64,000 nt of DNA from Moniliophthora roreri. Its lineage: Eukaryota; Basidiomycota; Agaricomycetes; Agaricales; Marasmiaceae. Shown one piece after another: positions 25,939 through 38,257 of the stretch. A program made the position numbers and the translations under genes. Below the pieces are notes generated by a model, which ran no database searches, was not told the origin of the DNA, and saw only the letters and a list, made by a program, of their open reading frames with translations. The stretch spans positions 992,001-1,056,000 of the forward strand of contig LATX02000189.1 in the NCBI GenBank assembly GCA_001466705.2. Direction: 5' to 3'. How positions within the stretch are numbered: position 1 is the first letter of the stretch; the number at the start of each line of letters is the position of its first letter.

Positions 25939-26612
25939 ATGTATCATTTACTATTCCGCCTCGTTTACAGCTTAGATTTGTATTGCATCGAAAAACTACT
26001 TGCCTTCCAATACGATGATCAATCTCAAAAGCTTCAAATATTTAGATTGCGAGTAAGAAAATACATATATTTTAAGTTTTCGTTCTTATCATTGTCGTAC
26101 AATTGTTCTAAAGGTTAGGATGGGGGAATGTAGGTATAGATAAATAAAGCGTTATAAGGACGAAGAGGAAAAGAAACAAGTAAAACATATACACCGAATC
26201 GGGATAAAAGGTTGGATGGAGATAATGGCTTTTGCGGAGTCCCTGTTACAAGTATGTCGTGGATGTGGGCATGGTAAATGGTGAGTATCCTTGTCCTGTC
26301 TGCATAGAAAAGGCGAGAAGAGGAAGAAGGGATAAAACATATCAGTGTCGTCGACTGGCAAAAGCCAAAGCGGAAGAAATAGAAGAATAGAATTAAATTC
26401 GGTCGACGAGTAATATAGATATGCATGCAAATGCTTTAGGCATCTATAGACATGAAGAAAAATAATGGCTAGTATGTAGAAGAAAAGAAAGTGCACAAAG
26501 ACAGGAACGATAAGGGGGTGTCGGTGAGGGTCTCCTTCCGGTGTCGGGATGATATAACAGCATATCCTCTCAAAGGCGTGCTAATCCTTATCATCCTGGA
26601 TCACGAAAGCAA
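25939..26612. other. AT-rich convergent 3' region
   Basis: About 670 bp between the stops of the GH5 gene and the kinase gene. It is visibly more A/T-rich than the coding neighbours, especially 25975-26120, as expected of 3' UTRs. Nothing else recognised. Confidence 0.5.
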
Positions 26613-29568
26613 CTAGAAAAACCTCCTTTTTCCAGCCTTCTCGTCTACAGCGACCTTTATATGTACATGCTCTGCCTCGACACCAGGGACAGAACATGGC
26701 ACAATACTCTTCATCCATGGATCGCCATCGTCAGCCTCGTCAGCATCACAGTCGTGATCCACACAATAAGGCTTTTTGACAGGGCTGCCATTGTTGCTAC
26801 CATCTGCAGCCACAGGTGAACATCTACCATCCGACAGCTGGTGGCAACCGCACAAGAGATTACCCCCTTTCCCGACACCCTTCAACAAGTCTGTGAGGGT
26901 GCATCTCGCGCTCGGCTCGACGTGTAGCATCCGTCTTATAGCTGGCCGAGTCTCTCGCGGTAGTAAACGGAATATTGACTCGGCGCCACCACCATGGAAT
27001 GTTGCAACAGAGTCTGTACGGGCTCGACGTGTGGCAGCGGGCGTCGTGGTCTTGGTAGAAGTGTTGGACGTCGGCGTTGCAGCATTGGAGGAAATGGGTG
27101 CAACCGTCGTGGTAGAGGAACAGGTAGTTGCAGGTGCCACTGGTGCTGGTATTGGTGTCTTCTCAGCTTCCAAATCGGTCTTGGCCGATACTCGTGGCTG
27201 TGATCCAGAAGGCAGCGACACCTTCTGCGGCACGCTGTCCTCAGCACACTCCTTCTTACACTCACCTAGACCGTTGATGAGCACCGGCCCAGCGATAGTC
27301 GATGCCCTTGCCCTGCCAATCGTATTGCTCCCAGGGGGGACCAAACTAGCAGGATGCGCCGATGCCACACGTGGTGTCTTCAAATCATCGTCCGTCACGG
27401 GTGTGGTGGGGAAAACAGTCGCATGCGGTGAGTATGTGCCGGGACTCACAGGTAGGCTCTCGGTCGAATTGCCAGGCCTGGCAAATGAGAGCACTGATGG
27501 GTCAACGTCAACCGGAGACTCCACTCGCCGCAAACCGCCCAGTCTACCAGCGGAAATGGTAAGCGTGTCAGACTTCATCCTCATGTTCCCTAGATGTACA
27601 GGAAGCGTAGCGGTGGAGCGCGAAATTGGCCGCCCAGGAGTGCCAAGATTCGTGTGTCGGATAACTGACAGCGATGATGCTTCGGAAAGGATTGACTGTT
27701 TATCGTACGATTCGCCATCTGAGGCAGAGACAGAAGTGAAAGACCCAGTATCGCCTGTGTCTGCGTCTGAAGTGTTGGTAGGCGAACCAGACGATGAAGA
27801 GCTAACATTCTGTCCATTGATCGCAAGGGGAAGAACCTCACCCACAGAGGCTGAACGCTCTTTCCAAGAGTGATGATGGGGCTCGGCAGCAAGAAGTTCC
27901 GGCTTGAACTCAGGTGGCATCGTAGCACCTCTGTGAGGAGATCTCTTGCTGCCATTACCAAAGTCAATGATTTTGGGCTGGGGAGGTGGCTCTATGGGCT
28001 CCTTGGATGGTTTAGGAACCGACAGATCAGGGTGAGCGTTAACAAAGGCCCTAAAGCTAGCGTCACCCTTCTTGTCTGGACACTTCCAGGGGAACCTCCT
28101 CAAGACCATACACAAAAAGATTATTGCAACGCTCCACACGTCCGCCTTTCTCGGATCATACTCATCCTTCTCCAAGACTTCAGGAGCCAAGTACGGGTCA
28201 GAACCTACAACACCCTTGGCCTTCGTGTGTGTTGTTTTACCGGGATAGTGAAAGACCGTGGCCGTACCGAAATCGATAAGTTTGACGATATTGGAGGTGT
28301 TCATGACACAGTTGTCGAGTTTGAGGTCGCGGTGAGCGAGACCAAGAGAGTGTAGGTATTCGACACCGTCACATATTTGGCGGAAAACACAGTATATCTC
28401 GGGGCGGCACATCTTGCCTGACATCACAACCGAGAATAGGTCGTAGGGGGCATACTCCATAACCTAGCCGAACGAAGGGGGTTGTCGTTGTCAACACCCC
28501 ATAATCCAAATTTGTGAAAGGAGCTCCATACCTCATAGTAGTGTCCATTCTCACTGACAATGTCCACCGTCTCGATGATATTTGGATGTTTGAGTGTTGA
28601 TCCAACGCAAAACTCTGCGGTGACCTTCTTCTGATACTCCTTCTCTGTCTCACCGGTTCTCTTGGGTCTAAATTCTTTGACAGCAAATATCATTCCTCCG
28701 TTCTTGTTGGAGGCCTTGATGAGGCGAACGGTACCGCCTGCGCCCGAACCGAGTACGCGACCCCATTTACCGTACTTTTTGCTGATGTGGGCATGGGTGG
28801 CTTCAGAAAGAGAGTATATGGGGTGAGGTGCATGGTGATGGGAAGAGCCATGGTGAGAAGAGGAATGGACTGAAGCGGATGCACGTGATGGAGGTGGAGG
28901 TGGAGGTGGAGGGTGTCGGTGGTTGTTGGATAGTTCTGACGAAGCAAAGTACGAGTTTGAATCTGACGTGCTTGTCGGTGAATGAGTAGATGACGGTCCT
29001 TTGGAGGATGAAGCTGGAGAATGTGAAGAGTTTGGGGATGGTGTCCGGTCTTTTGGCTGCCTGATATCACCGTTTGGACGAGGTGACTTGTCCCTACGCT
29101 TTAATGAAAAGCGACCACTACGGGTAGAAGAGGAAGACGAAGCATTGTCGCCGTCTGTATGAGGAATGTGATTATTTAAAAACCTCTTCAAGTCGCTCAA
29201 AGGGCCGTGATGATGATTTGGTTTCTCCGGGGGTGCGGCGACGACATTCATTGATGATTTCCTGCCACCTAGACGGAATCTGGATGAACTCGAGGAAGAT
29301 ATCGAGGGAGAAGTAGGACGAGTTTGTGGTGCAGGTGAAGGTGTGCTTGCAGGAGTAACAGATAAGCGGGGGAGCTTTGACCCGTTAGCTTTTTTATTTT
29401 TACTTGCAAGGCTATATTTATGATGCTTACCTGGCGCTGCGTTTCAGCGTCGACCGGGACCGCCAGCAGATTCGGCGAGCTGGTCGCCTGGGATGGGAAG
29501 TAGACGTTCATTGGAGATGATTTTGGTGATGACGGGACGGTCGAATGAGATTGCATTGTCTGTAGCAT
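26613..29568 (-). CDS. Ser/Thr protein kinase, HAL4(SAT4)/HAL5/NPR1 family
   Basis: Fungal-specific kinase family that controls plasma-membrane transporters (K+ uptake and nutrient permeases). The N-terminal 230 residues are disordered: Ser/Pro-rich, an eight-proline run, and a His-rich patch. The kinase core has [16 protein letters not shown] (Gly loop), FAVKEFRPK (Lys), [34 protein letters not shown] (DFG), YLAPEVL and DVWSVAII. A long Ser/Thr/Pro-rich insert sits between the main core and [16 protein letters not shown], the last helix. The C-terminus carries a Cys/His-rich stretch ([19 protein letters not shown]). Introns: a 56-nt one after DAETQRQ at the 5' end, and one between GHYYE and VMEYAP. 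Length is about 920 residues. Confidence 0.85.
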
Positions 29569-30112
29569 CTCGTTGATGGTGGAAAGGAGCCAAGGGAGGA
29601 GAATATACCCTTGGACGAGCCAATGTCAACTTTGGTCAAGTCCCTCGGCCTCTCACCGCCGGACTCTGCTTCCGGTCCGAATATTCCTGTCCAAATCCAA
29701 ATATTTTTTTTTTCCCCAAAAAATGACATCATCCTCACCCATATGGCCCATTGGCGTAAATCTCTCCCATGGTCAGTAACCTCAAATGTCCAGGTACATA
29801 ACCCACCAAGCCTCACAATGCCGACCTTGATAGGGATTTCATTTCATGGCATGCTTCGTTTCCCCCCCGCACATGTGCATCCCATCACTTTTCTTGGCAC
29901 TCGTCCCTTGCTCTCCTCGGCTACACATTCAAAACTTTACGGAATTCCAGTCCACGCCGCCAAGTCAACCAATCTTCTTCCTCTTATTGCCCCGCCCAAA
30001 GTCCTATGTCCTACGTCTGAATACACTCATTTTTTTTTTTTCTACACAACCTTAAAAACCCTCGACCCCCAAGCTTCATATATACATATCATGCCCCTTC
30101 TCACCCCATCAA
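29569..30112 (-). other. kinase promoter and PRP28 3' UTR
   Basis: About 540 bp between two minus-strand genes. It contains pyrimidine-rich plus-strand runs, including long T tracts near 29700 and 30031. A plus-strand open frame over 29611-30447 has no domain and overlaps the PRP28 3' exons, so it was not called. Confidence 0.45.
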
Positions 30113-33100
30113 CTAACCCTGATCCTCAGCATCACGCTTTCTCTTCATCTCCCGTGACACTTTATGTTGTGCAGCTTCGTGTTTCGCTAGTTCGATGGGA
30201 ACCTTGGACACGGGACTCTTCGAAATCTCTACAGATGCAGGTGGCGCACGTCAGTACCATTCCCAAACAGTGCATCACCGTAAACATACCTTGCTTGAGA
30301 TCGTACCTATCCGTCCAATCAAATCCCATTGTCATCAGCACTTGCTGCTTTGGAGAGAATAAAGATCACGCACATAACCTCATCGTCCTCATTTGTGAGG
30401 AACGTAATAGCTGTCCCCATCTTGCCCGCACGTCCCGTACGACCTGAAAATCCCTCATACCGTTAGTATCATAGCCTCAGTGTAGCGCAGGGTAAAAAGA
30501 AAGAAACGGGCGCGGACGACAAGGTCTCCCATTCAAGCCACCGCGCCAAAAATAAATGGAGCGAGGTAAAACGAGAGCAAAACCAAAGAATGTAAAAAAC
30601 GAAAAGTAATGCGCCCACGTCGGACAATCCCAAAACGGTGCGTTGCGCAAATACGCTCACTAAAAAAAACACGTCGACGGCCCAAATAAACAACAGGCCA
30701 CACAATCATACGGTAATGGAATGTTGGGAGTCAAGCAAAATGACGAAAAATGCGGGAAACCTCGAGGCGAAATCCACGCATCGACCACAACGAATCTGAA
30801 CGTCCCAGCACATAAAGATACGCGCGCAGCAAAATACACGCAGGCGATACCAAGTTTGAGTGATGCCAACATCGCTCGGGCTAAAATGGCGCAGGACGTC
30901 AAAGGATGTAGGTCCATATGTGAACCGTTGCGTTAATCCGTCCCCAGAGTAGCGCAATAGAAAAAGGTAAACAACATTCGACGGGATCGGCGTTCAAAGG
31001 CGAAGAGCTCTCTAAAATCCTTCGATGAACAAAGCAGAAGCCCAAGGTGGTCACAAAACCGAGAACCCGCCGATGAAAAGCGTGGTTTCTCGCTTTGGAG
31101 CACAAAGCCGAAAGTAGGAAGAGTGGAAAACGCCAGAACCAGAAAATACTCACCGATACGATGCACGTAAGCTTCGATAGTACTAGCCATCTGATAATTC
31201 ACGACAAGACTGACGTCCTGAACGTCTATACCACGTCCAGCCAAATCCGTCGCAACCAATACATCGGCATGACCATCCCGGAGCGCTTGCAAAGAGGCTT
31301 CACGCTGTTCTTGCGTTTTTCCAGAGTGTAAAGTAGAGGTTGACCACTGCAAATGAAGTCATTCAGAAAGAACGTTCGTGCCAAGTGTAAGAAGAGACAC
31401 AGAAATAGATGATAGGGAAGAACCGGAAAAATACGCAGGACAGGCCAGGAGGAAGCTGCGAGCTGGTAACGGAATGGAGAGATTGTACAAGGTGGTGAAT
31501 GGGCACGGAACAAAGTGGATGAATGGATCAATCGGTGCCTATGCCAGTGAATTTCCGACGGATTTACACCACGAAAATGACAGCGGCGTCGGCATAGAGC
31601 CAAAGCCAAGTCCGAACGGTGATGGAGAAAACACTCACATTTGCTCTTTGCAAATCTTTTGCGACCATATCCGCAGTCTTCTTCTGGTTGACGAAAACGA
31701 TGATCGGAGGTGCATAGAGATTGCTGTTGAGAATCTCCAGCAATTTCTGTCTGATGAACGTCGGTATCTGGCCATACACAAGAGGCGCAAGTAACCATAA
31801 CGTACTTTTTCCTCTCTTCTCCACTGACAAACTCGACCTTCTGCTCCACGGTATCCACAGCCCTACCAGCTTCACCAATAGTGATAACTGCAGGTTTCTT
31901 GAGATACTTTCTAGCCAGACGTTCGACTGCGGGTGGCATGGTAGCACTAAATAGGGTTGTCACCCGAGAACGACCTTTCGCTCGGAGTTGTCCCTCAGAG
32001 TCGACATCCATTGATTGGTCTTCGCCTGTTGACAGTGTTGAGAAGAATGAAAACAAGACCTCGGAGATTAACGAACCTGCCATGGTTTCAGCAGGTAATT
32101 TGTCCAGAATAAACGTCAAGTCGGCCTCGAATCCAAGATGGACCATTCGATCTGCTTCATCCATGACTACGTATCTAATCATGAACGTGTCAATCGTCTT
32201 CACTCTAGATAGGCCAAACGCAACGTACCGACATTGCGACAAAACGAGAACGTGTCGTTCGATGACATCCTTTAGACGACCAGGAGTAGCAATAATGATT
32301 TCTGCACCTTCCCGAAGGTTGAATTGTTGTTCTTCGACAGCGCGCTAAAGAAAATCGCATCGCGGGTAAGCCGCAGAACGAGTATATAGTCGCGGGAGAA
32401 GCTAGAAGCTTCAGAATAGATAAAGAACGACCAAAAAAAAAAGGGGGGGGGGGGGGAAATAACGTTAAAGGAATGCGAACACTCACACCTCCAACAATGG
32501 AAACACACTTGAATCCCAACGGTCCGGCGAACTTCTTGCTCTCAGTCTCTATTTGCTGGGCTAACTCACGTGTGGGGGCCAGAATGAGAGCGTAGGGCCC
32601 AAGATGTCGGTTGTCTTCCGTGAACGGCGGGAGCGAGGAAATAAACGCCAGCATAGGGATAACAAATGCCGCAGTTTTACCGGAACCTTGAAGTAACTCA
32701 GTGCGATCGAAAGGAAAGATGAGGTTGTACGCACCTGTCTCGGCGATACCAATGACATCTCTTTTCATCAATCCGATTGGTATAGCCTGTCTCTGAATCG
32801 GCGATGGTTCTTTATAACCAATCTTTTCGATGCATTCTAATATTTGAGGGGGGATTGAGGACTCCACCCATGAACGTAGAGGATGCGGGATCTGGCCACC
32901 TGATACAATGTCAGCAACGACGGTTCAAGCGATAAAGGAAAGCCAAAGCTAGTGGGACACGAGGAAGGCGGGAAGAGGTCGAGCCCAGGGACGCTGTGGG
33001 TGGGGTGATACATGGAGCCTTGCATGGAGCAATCCCACATGTTTTCAGGAACCAAGCTTGGCGTAATGTAAATTGAACCTGGAACAAAAGAAATGATGAA

Positions 33101-34716
33101 GATAGAAGGGGAAAGGCAAAGTAAAGCGTCGTGATGTCTGAGGAATGACCCAAGAAAGAACTGGAGTATGAAGCAGTAGATTTAATCGATCGTTAACAGG
33201 AAGAAAGATCTAACCTCAGGCTTAGGTTGATGAGCTAAGCCAAGGCGATCGAAGGAGTTTGGGAAAGTGCTAACAAGCTTTTAACAGCAACTATGAGGAA
33301 AGGAGATAGAAAAAATGAACGCCCAGAAACCGGGTGGACGGACAGATGGAGCGAGCCCGGACTGAAGCCGGATCACGCCACAATTGCAAAGATGAAGAAA
33401 CCCGGGGAAAGATTAGGATGAAACCAATACTACAGAGTGTAGGCCCTTGAGGACGAGCTCCCACTTCATTACGGCCAAGCAATACACAGATGGAGCCGAG
33501 AATTACCCCGTTCGAGTAAAGGGGATATTCTACCTGACCTTCCACGGGGGCGAGCGCAACGTTTGAAAAGCAAAGAAAATGTACAGGGAACTTTGGCATG
33601 AGCTGAACTCACCTCTGGCGCTAATGCTGAAGTCCTCTCTGAAAATTCTCCAATCTCGTTCCCTCATTTCGTTGAGCGGTTTTTCAGTCCAGTGGCTATT
33701 ACGTGTTCAAAGACTCTCGATCCTGAACAAGAAGGGTCCACTTACCGTTCGTCTATACCTGTCTTCATAGCTTTCCGCCTTTCTCTTGTATCGGCCAAGT
33801 GATCCTGAGTTGAAAGATCATGGGCGAGGTCGATACCGGCGAGATGACCACGACCAAACATGGGTTGTGGTCCCTGTCGGCGAATATCAGTTTAACTTCT
33901 CTTGGAGGATTATGTGAACTCAAGGACCTGATTGGATGCTGGAACGAGACTCGAGTCTTCGGCTGTATCATCCTGGGCATCCCAATCAAACACAAATTTT
34001 CTATCATTTGTCTTTCTAATTTTGCGCTTCTTCTTGTCAACACCGAGGTAGCGCGTGCGGATCGCATCCATGTCAACATCTGGTGAGTAGTTGCCATCAG
34101 TCCCGGGCGTAGGAGTTGCTGCTCCTGAACCGCTGCTCTGAGGACCAGGTGTATTTGATGTCGAATGAGAAGAGGAAGCCTGAGGCGTATTGGCTGACGT
34201 AGATGGTTTAGAGCGGTCAGCCCGAGGACCAGTTGGCACATTTCCATAGTCTCTATCTCTATCTCCACGATGGTGACTGCCTCGTCCGCGACCACGAGGG
34301 CCACGGTCGCGTTCAGGATGCGCATATCGAGAATTGGAAGAATCTTCGTCTGCAGAACCATCGAAAGGTGAGACAAGTTCGATGAAAGACGTCTGTGGAG
34401 AGCTCACATCGTCCAAATTTATTCGCTTGACCTCCTTCCCGTCTCCTCAGCTCTTCGGCTTCTTTTTCCAATGCTTCTCTGTCTCTCCTAGTCTCCTCCT
34501 CTTTCTTTCTCTGCTCTGAGATTTCTGCCGCACGCTTCGCGATAGCAAGCTGTGCCCGAGCTTCTTTAGAGAGAAATTTAGGCTGGATATTGTAGTATGA
34601 GTATCAGTTTAAGCGGGACGAGCCTGTCACACCTTTGCAGCAGCCTCCTTCTCCTCTCGCTGCTTCTGGAGCAAAGATTCAATTGAAAGGGGTTCAGAGC
34701 GATTTGTTGAGGCCAT
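30113..34716 (-). CDS. PRP28: pre-mRNA splicing DEAD-box helicase Prp28 (DDX23)
   Basis: Spliceosomal ATPase that swaps U1 for U6 at the 5' splice site. The start at 34716 gives [20 protein letters not shown] followed by [16 protein letters not shown], the usual opening. Then come an RG/Asp-rich segment, [30 protein letters not shown], and [20 protein letters not shown]. The helicase core has [23 protein letters not shown] (split by a 49-nt intron), [63 protein letters not shown] and [20 protein letters not shown]. It ends [19 protein letters not shown]. Two introns are 713 nt (32900-33612) and 710 nt (30444-31153), another about 290 nt; most others are about 50-150 nt. It is divergent from the AA7 gene. 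Confidence 0.95.
32433..32456. repeat. A10-G14 homopolymer tract in a PRP28 intron
   Basis: Ten A followed by fourteen G on the plus strand, inside an intron of about 150 nt on the minus-strand gene, where it reads as a pyrimidine tract. Not coding. Length may be unstable or mis-assembled. Confidence 0.8.
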
Positions 34717-35002
34717 TTGCTTGGGTTCCTCCAGTGATGAGGCCGAAGGTTATGGGTCGGCTCAAGAATGACTTGCGCACGAGCCTCTTACAACGTTTAG
34801 CGCTGACTCTCACGAGCCATGCACCAGCCTCATAATTTTCTTCCGACAAAAGCTCTGGGCAGCGTGAGACCGCGCATAACTCTCCAAAAAGTCAGCTGGT
34901 CTTCTCACCCATGCATCATGAACTGTCTATCAGTCAAAATGCTATATCTACCTCGTGGTCTTCGAGTTTAAAGGGTCTTCCAAGTAACCAGCTTGGTACG
35001 AC

Positions 35003-36866
35003 ATGGTTTATGCCCTGTATCTGTTCACCAGCGCAGTGCTTCTTTGTGCTCCTCAAGTATTCGCTGACCTGCGTCAAAATGTAACTGGCATTGGGATTGA
35101 AGCGTATTTCCCTGGAGACGAAGCCTTCGACTCTGCCAGTCAAGCTTGTGCGTGTACCACAATGTATCGCTTCGTGTCTGACGATTCTGTAATCTGTAGT
35201 CAATCAACGTTTCTCTGTAAAACCAGCTGCGATAGCTTTCCCAGTCACCGCTCAAGATGTTTCAGAACTCGTGAAAATCGGTGCTAGTAATCATGTCCGT
35301 ATTGTTGCCAGAGGAGGAGGGGTATGTCAGAATGCAATATTCATTGCTCTTCTGCTAACATCCGCATGCAGCACAGCTACACTGCTAATGGCCTGGGCGG
35401 ACAAGACGGTGCACTGGTGATCGATATGAGCAAGCTGAACAGCATCACAGTGGACCGTGAAACGAACATAGCTAAGATAGAAGCGGGAAATCGTCTTGGC
35501 AATGTAGCTGCTGCTTTGGATAGCATTGGAAGGGCTCTACCGCACGGGACTTGCACTTATGTTGGCATTGGAGGTCATGCTGGTGCGTGTCCTCTACAGC
35601 TCATTAGACTGGATAATAACTCTCTGTTTAGCATATGGAGGTTTTGGATTTACATCAAGACTCTGGGGACTGACGACGGACACCATACAGGCAGCAAATG
35701 TAGTATTTGCCAACGGAACTATCGCTCGAGTTGATGCAACTTCATATCCAGATCTTTTTTGGGTACGTATGTTGCTATAACATGCTGGTAGATGCTAAAT
35801 ATACACAGGCCATCCGAGGAGCTGGACCATCGTTCGCGGTGGTGACCTCCTTCGAGTTTCTCACCTTCCCGACGCCGATCTACTCTGTAATCTACACCTA
35901 CTCATGGCAATTAGCGATTGCCAACGCCTCAGCTGCTCTACAAGCATTCCAAAACTTCACACTTACTTCGGACATACCTGCGGAAATGGCAGCAGAAATT
36001 AACCTTGGTCGGGGTTCGGAGCGGGGCTTCGTCTCGTTCGGAATCGCAGGTGCCTGGTATGGCTCTGTTGCCGACAGCGGCAGAGCTCTAAATGAAACCT
36101 TAGCCCCACTTCTCGCCATGCTTCCTCCTCCTAATGGAGTCGGACGACAAGGGAATGGAACATACATCGATACCGTGGTCATACTGGCCAACAGTGACAA
36201 AGGCCTCGACACAAGCACTCCCGATGGAAACGATACATTTTACGCCAAATCATTAATGACCCCTGAAAAGGAACCGATGAATGACGAAGCAACGACAGCT
36301 TTTATGAGATATTTGGCCGAGGACGGTTTCGACTCGGAGACCGTAAGCTGCATTTCTTGTCATGAAAAGTCAATGCTGATACTCGTTGACGGCACGATTA
36401 GGGATGGTTCATGCAAGTTGGGCTATATGGCGGACAAAATTCACGAATTAACGCTGTGCCAGCCAATGCTACCTCCTTCGTCCGTCGAGACACTCTGTTT
36501 ACTATGCAGTTCTATGCCTCAGCACCGATGAACCAACCCCCATACCCCGAAGACGGGTTCACATTCTTGGATGGTATATCTCATTTGTCGTTCTCACTGA
36601 CTCATCTCAAGCTGATTCCCCACTGTCAGGACTGGTGGGAAATATCACTTCCGCGATGCCTCCCACTTGGGATTATAGTGCTTATACCAACTACCTTGAC
36701 AACCGACTTCAGAATTGTATGTGACCAATGACTGATGTGATTTGAACTAATTCTGTTCGTAGGGCAACACCTTTATTATGGATCCCACTATGCGCGACTC
36801 AGGAAGATTAAGCGTGCTGTCGACCCATATAATGTATTCAAGTTCCCCAACTCCGTGGAGCTCTAG
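35003..36866 (+). CDS. secreted FAD-linked oxidoreductase, AA7 (glucooligosaccharide oxidase-like)
   Basis: Berberine-bridge-type flavoenzyme likely to oxidise oligosaccharide reducing ends to lactones and produce H2O2 outside the cell. Residues 1-21 form a signal peptide (YALYLFTSAVLLCAPQVFA). The FAD domain contains RFSVKPAAIAFPVTAQDVSE and VRIVARGGG joined across an intron to HSYTANGLGG, whose His is the 8-alpha attachment site. GTCTYVGIGGHA supplies Cys for the second covalent bond, so the flavin is probably bicovalent. GGFGFTSRLWGLTTDTI and VVFANGTIARVDATSYPDLFW follow. The C-terminal berberine domain ends GQHLYYGSHYARLRKIKRAV and PYNVFKFPNSVEL. Several introns of 50-60 nt were resolved. 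Length about 490, normal for the family. Confidence 0.88.
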
Positions 36867-37424
36867 GATAGTACAGATCCTTCGCAGAGCGCACCCGTGT
36901 GTTTACTAGATTTGAAGGTCTTGTTCGCGCAATATCATGCAGTATGAAAATTCTTGCAGTCACAAGCCCCAGTCAATCTTCATTGAGCGTCCCGCACTCT
37001 AGACTGACACGATTGGCTTTCTGACTGCGATACATGCACTCTCGCAGATCAAACGCGAAGATAACCAACTATTCTGGTATTCTCCTCGAACTTGCGAGCG
37101 ACGCACAGCCTACACGACAGCGCGACCCTGAGAGATTGTACTCAAACTTCTGAGAAGCGTCTGCAATGCGATGATCCATCAGGCGCCCTGTGTGCTCGGG
37201 CAACCCTCTGAATAGTCCTTTCTTGCGATGTCATTTATTACCCAGCAGTTACGCTTCCCACCACCCCGTAATTGTGTGCAACCTCGACGGCCCATCAGAA
37301 GATCACACGTTGCAAATTCTCTATCCAAACTAGAGCAGTGGGTTTATAAGTAGCCGAGATTGATTCTCTTCTCAAGACAACCTAAAACTTTCAAAATTTC
37401 AATAAACTTATACCGACCACTACC
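36867..37424 (+). other. intergenic, promoter of small anchored protein
   Basis: About 560 bp. The 3' end holds the promoter of the next gene, with a TATA element; the 5' end is the AA7 3' UTR. No gene was seen. Confidence 0.5.
37345..37350 (+). promoter_or_regulatory. TATA box upstream of small anchored protein gene
   Basis: TATAAG in the context TTTATAAG, 75 bp before the ATG at 37425. Spacing fits a core promoter; inference only. Confidence 0.4.
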
Positions 37425-38159
37425 ATGAACCAAATCGCGACGTCCGTGTTCTTCTTCGCCGTCTTTCTCTCTCCCTTACTCGGTATGTCTTCTCTTGCTG
37501 GTGACTCTTAAGGTGAACTAACGGGCAATCTCCTCTAGTTCGCGCTGCGCCGGCGCAGACCGTCACTCTCTGGGAGTTCGGATCCCTCACTGCAGCTTCG
37601 CCTTTTGCCACAGAAACGAACATCTTGATCCCAATCGGTACCGCTGGCGATAAATCTGAGACGACATACCGCCTTGAAGGAGCAGCAGTGGCCACAGACG
37701 CGAATGGTGATGTGGCGGGTGGTGCCATTATAGCTCGTAAGATGAGATTTTTCCTTTTAATAGAGTGAGCCACTCAATTTGTCCCTCCCAGAAACTATCG
37801 TCGCGTCTGCATCAGGCTGGAAAGCCAACGACTTCACAATTGATCTTGACGGTGTAGCCACTGCAGTGGCAGATGTTGACTGTGCGCTGACAGCTCCCAA
37901 TAGTGGGGCCTGCGTACTCCGAGCCAAAGTCGCAGCGGGAGGAAGCACTGTCACTACCACCACCACTCTGGCTGGTCAGGCGAGCGGGGAGCCTATCGTC
38001 GTATCAGAGGTTGGAGCTGGTAATCAAAATAGCGCAGCCACACCATCGCAAACAAAGAACAGTGCACCTATGCTTAGTGCTTCATACCGCGGTTGCACGA
38101 TTTTGAATATAGGGGCAGCAGTACTTGGTATTGTCGCAGGTGGAATACTTATTCTTTAA
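37425..38159 (+). CDS. small secreted, probably GPI-anchored protein, function unknown
   Basis: About 210 residues. A signal peptide (ATSVFFFAVFLSPLLVRAAPA) is completed across a 60-nt intron. A beta-rich, Ala/Thr-rich domain follows with few Cys (VDCALTAPNSGACVL). Next is a Ser/Thr-rich linker (TVTTTTTLAGQ), then a C-terminal hydrophobic segment, CTILNIGAAVLGIVAGGILIL, with no cytoplasmic tail. This layout is typical of fungal GPI-anchored cell-surface proteins. A second intron lies after GGAIIA. No named family recognised. Confidence 0.75.
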
Positions 38160-38257
38160 GTCCTATCCCAAGTATTTGACCGCATCATTGTCTAAGGGTG
38201 GCATAATATACTTTGAGTACCTCGCATCTAAAGTTATTATTTATACGCATTGTAATT

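Noticed and set aside
26776..27873. 365-codon open frame on the plus strand
   Set aside because: Entirely antisense to the low-complexity Ser/Thr/Pro insert of the HAL-type kinase; composition bias of that region creates the open frame. No domain seen.
29611..30447. 278-codon plus-strand open frame
   Set aside because: Overlaps the 3' exons of PRP28 on the other strand, low-complexity start, no recognisable domain.
33765..34376. 203-codon minus-strand frame in the PRP28 N-terminal region
   Set aside because: Out-of-frame shadow of the true PRP28 exon, whose frame gives [19 protein letters not shown] and [11 protein letters not shown].
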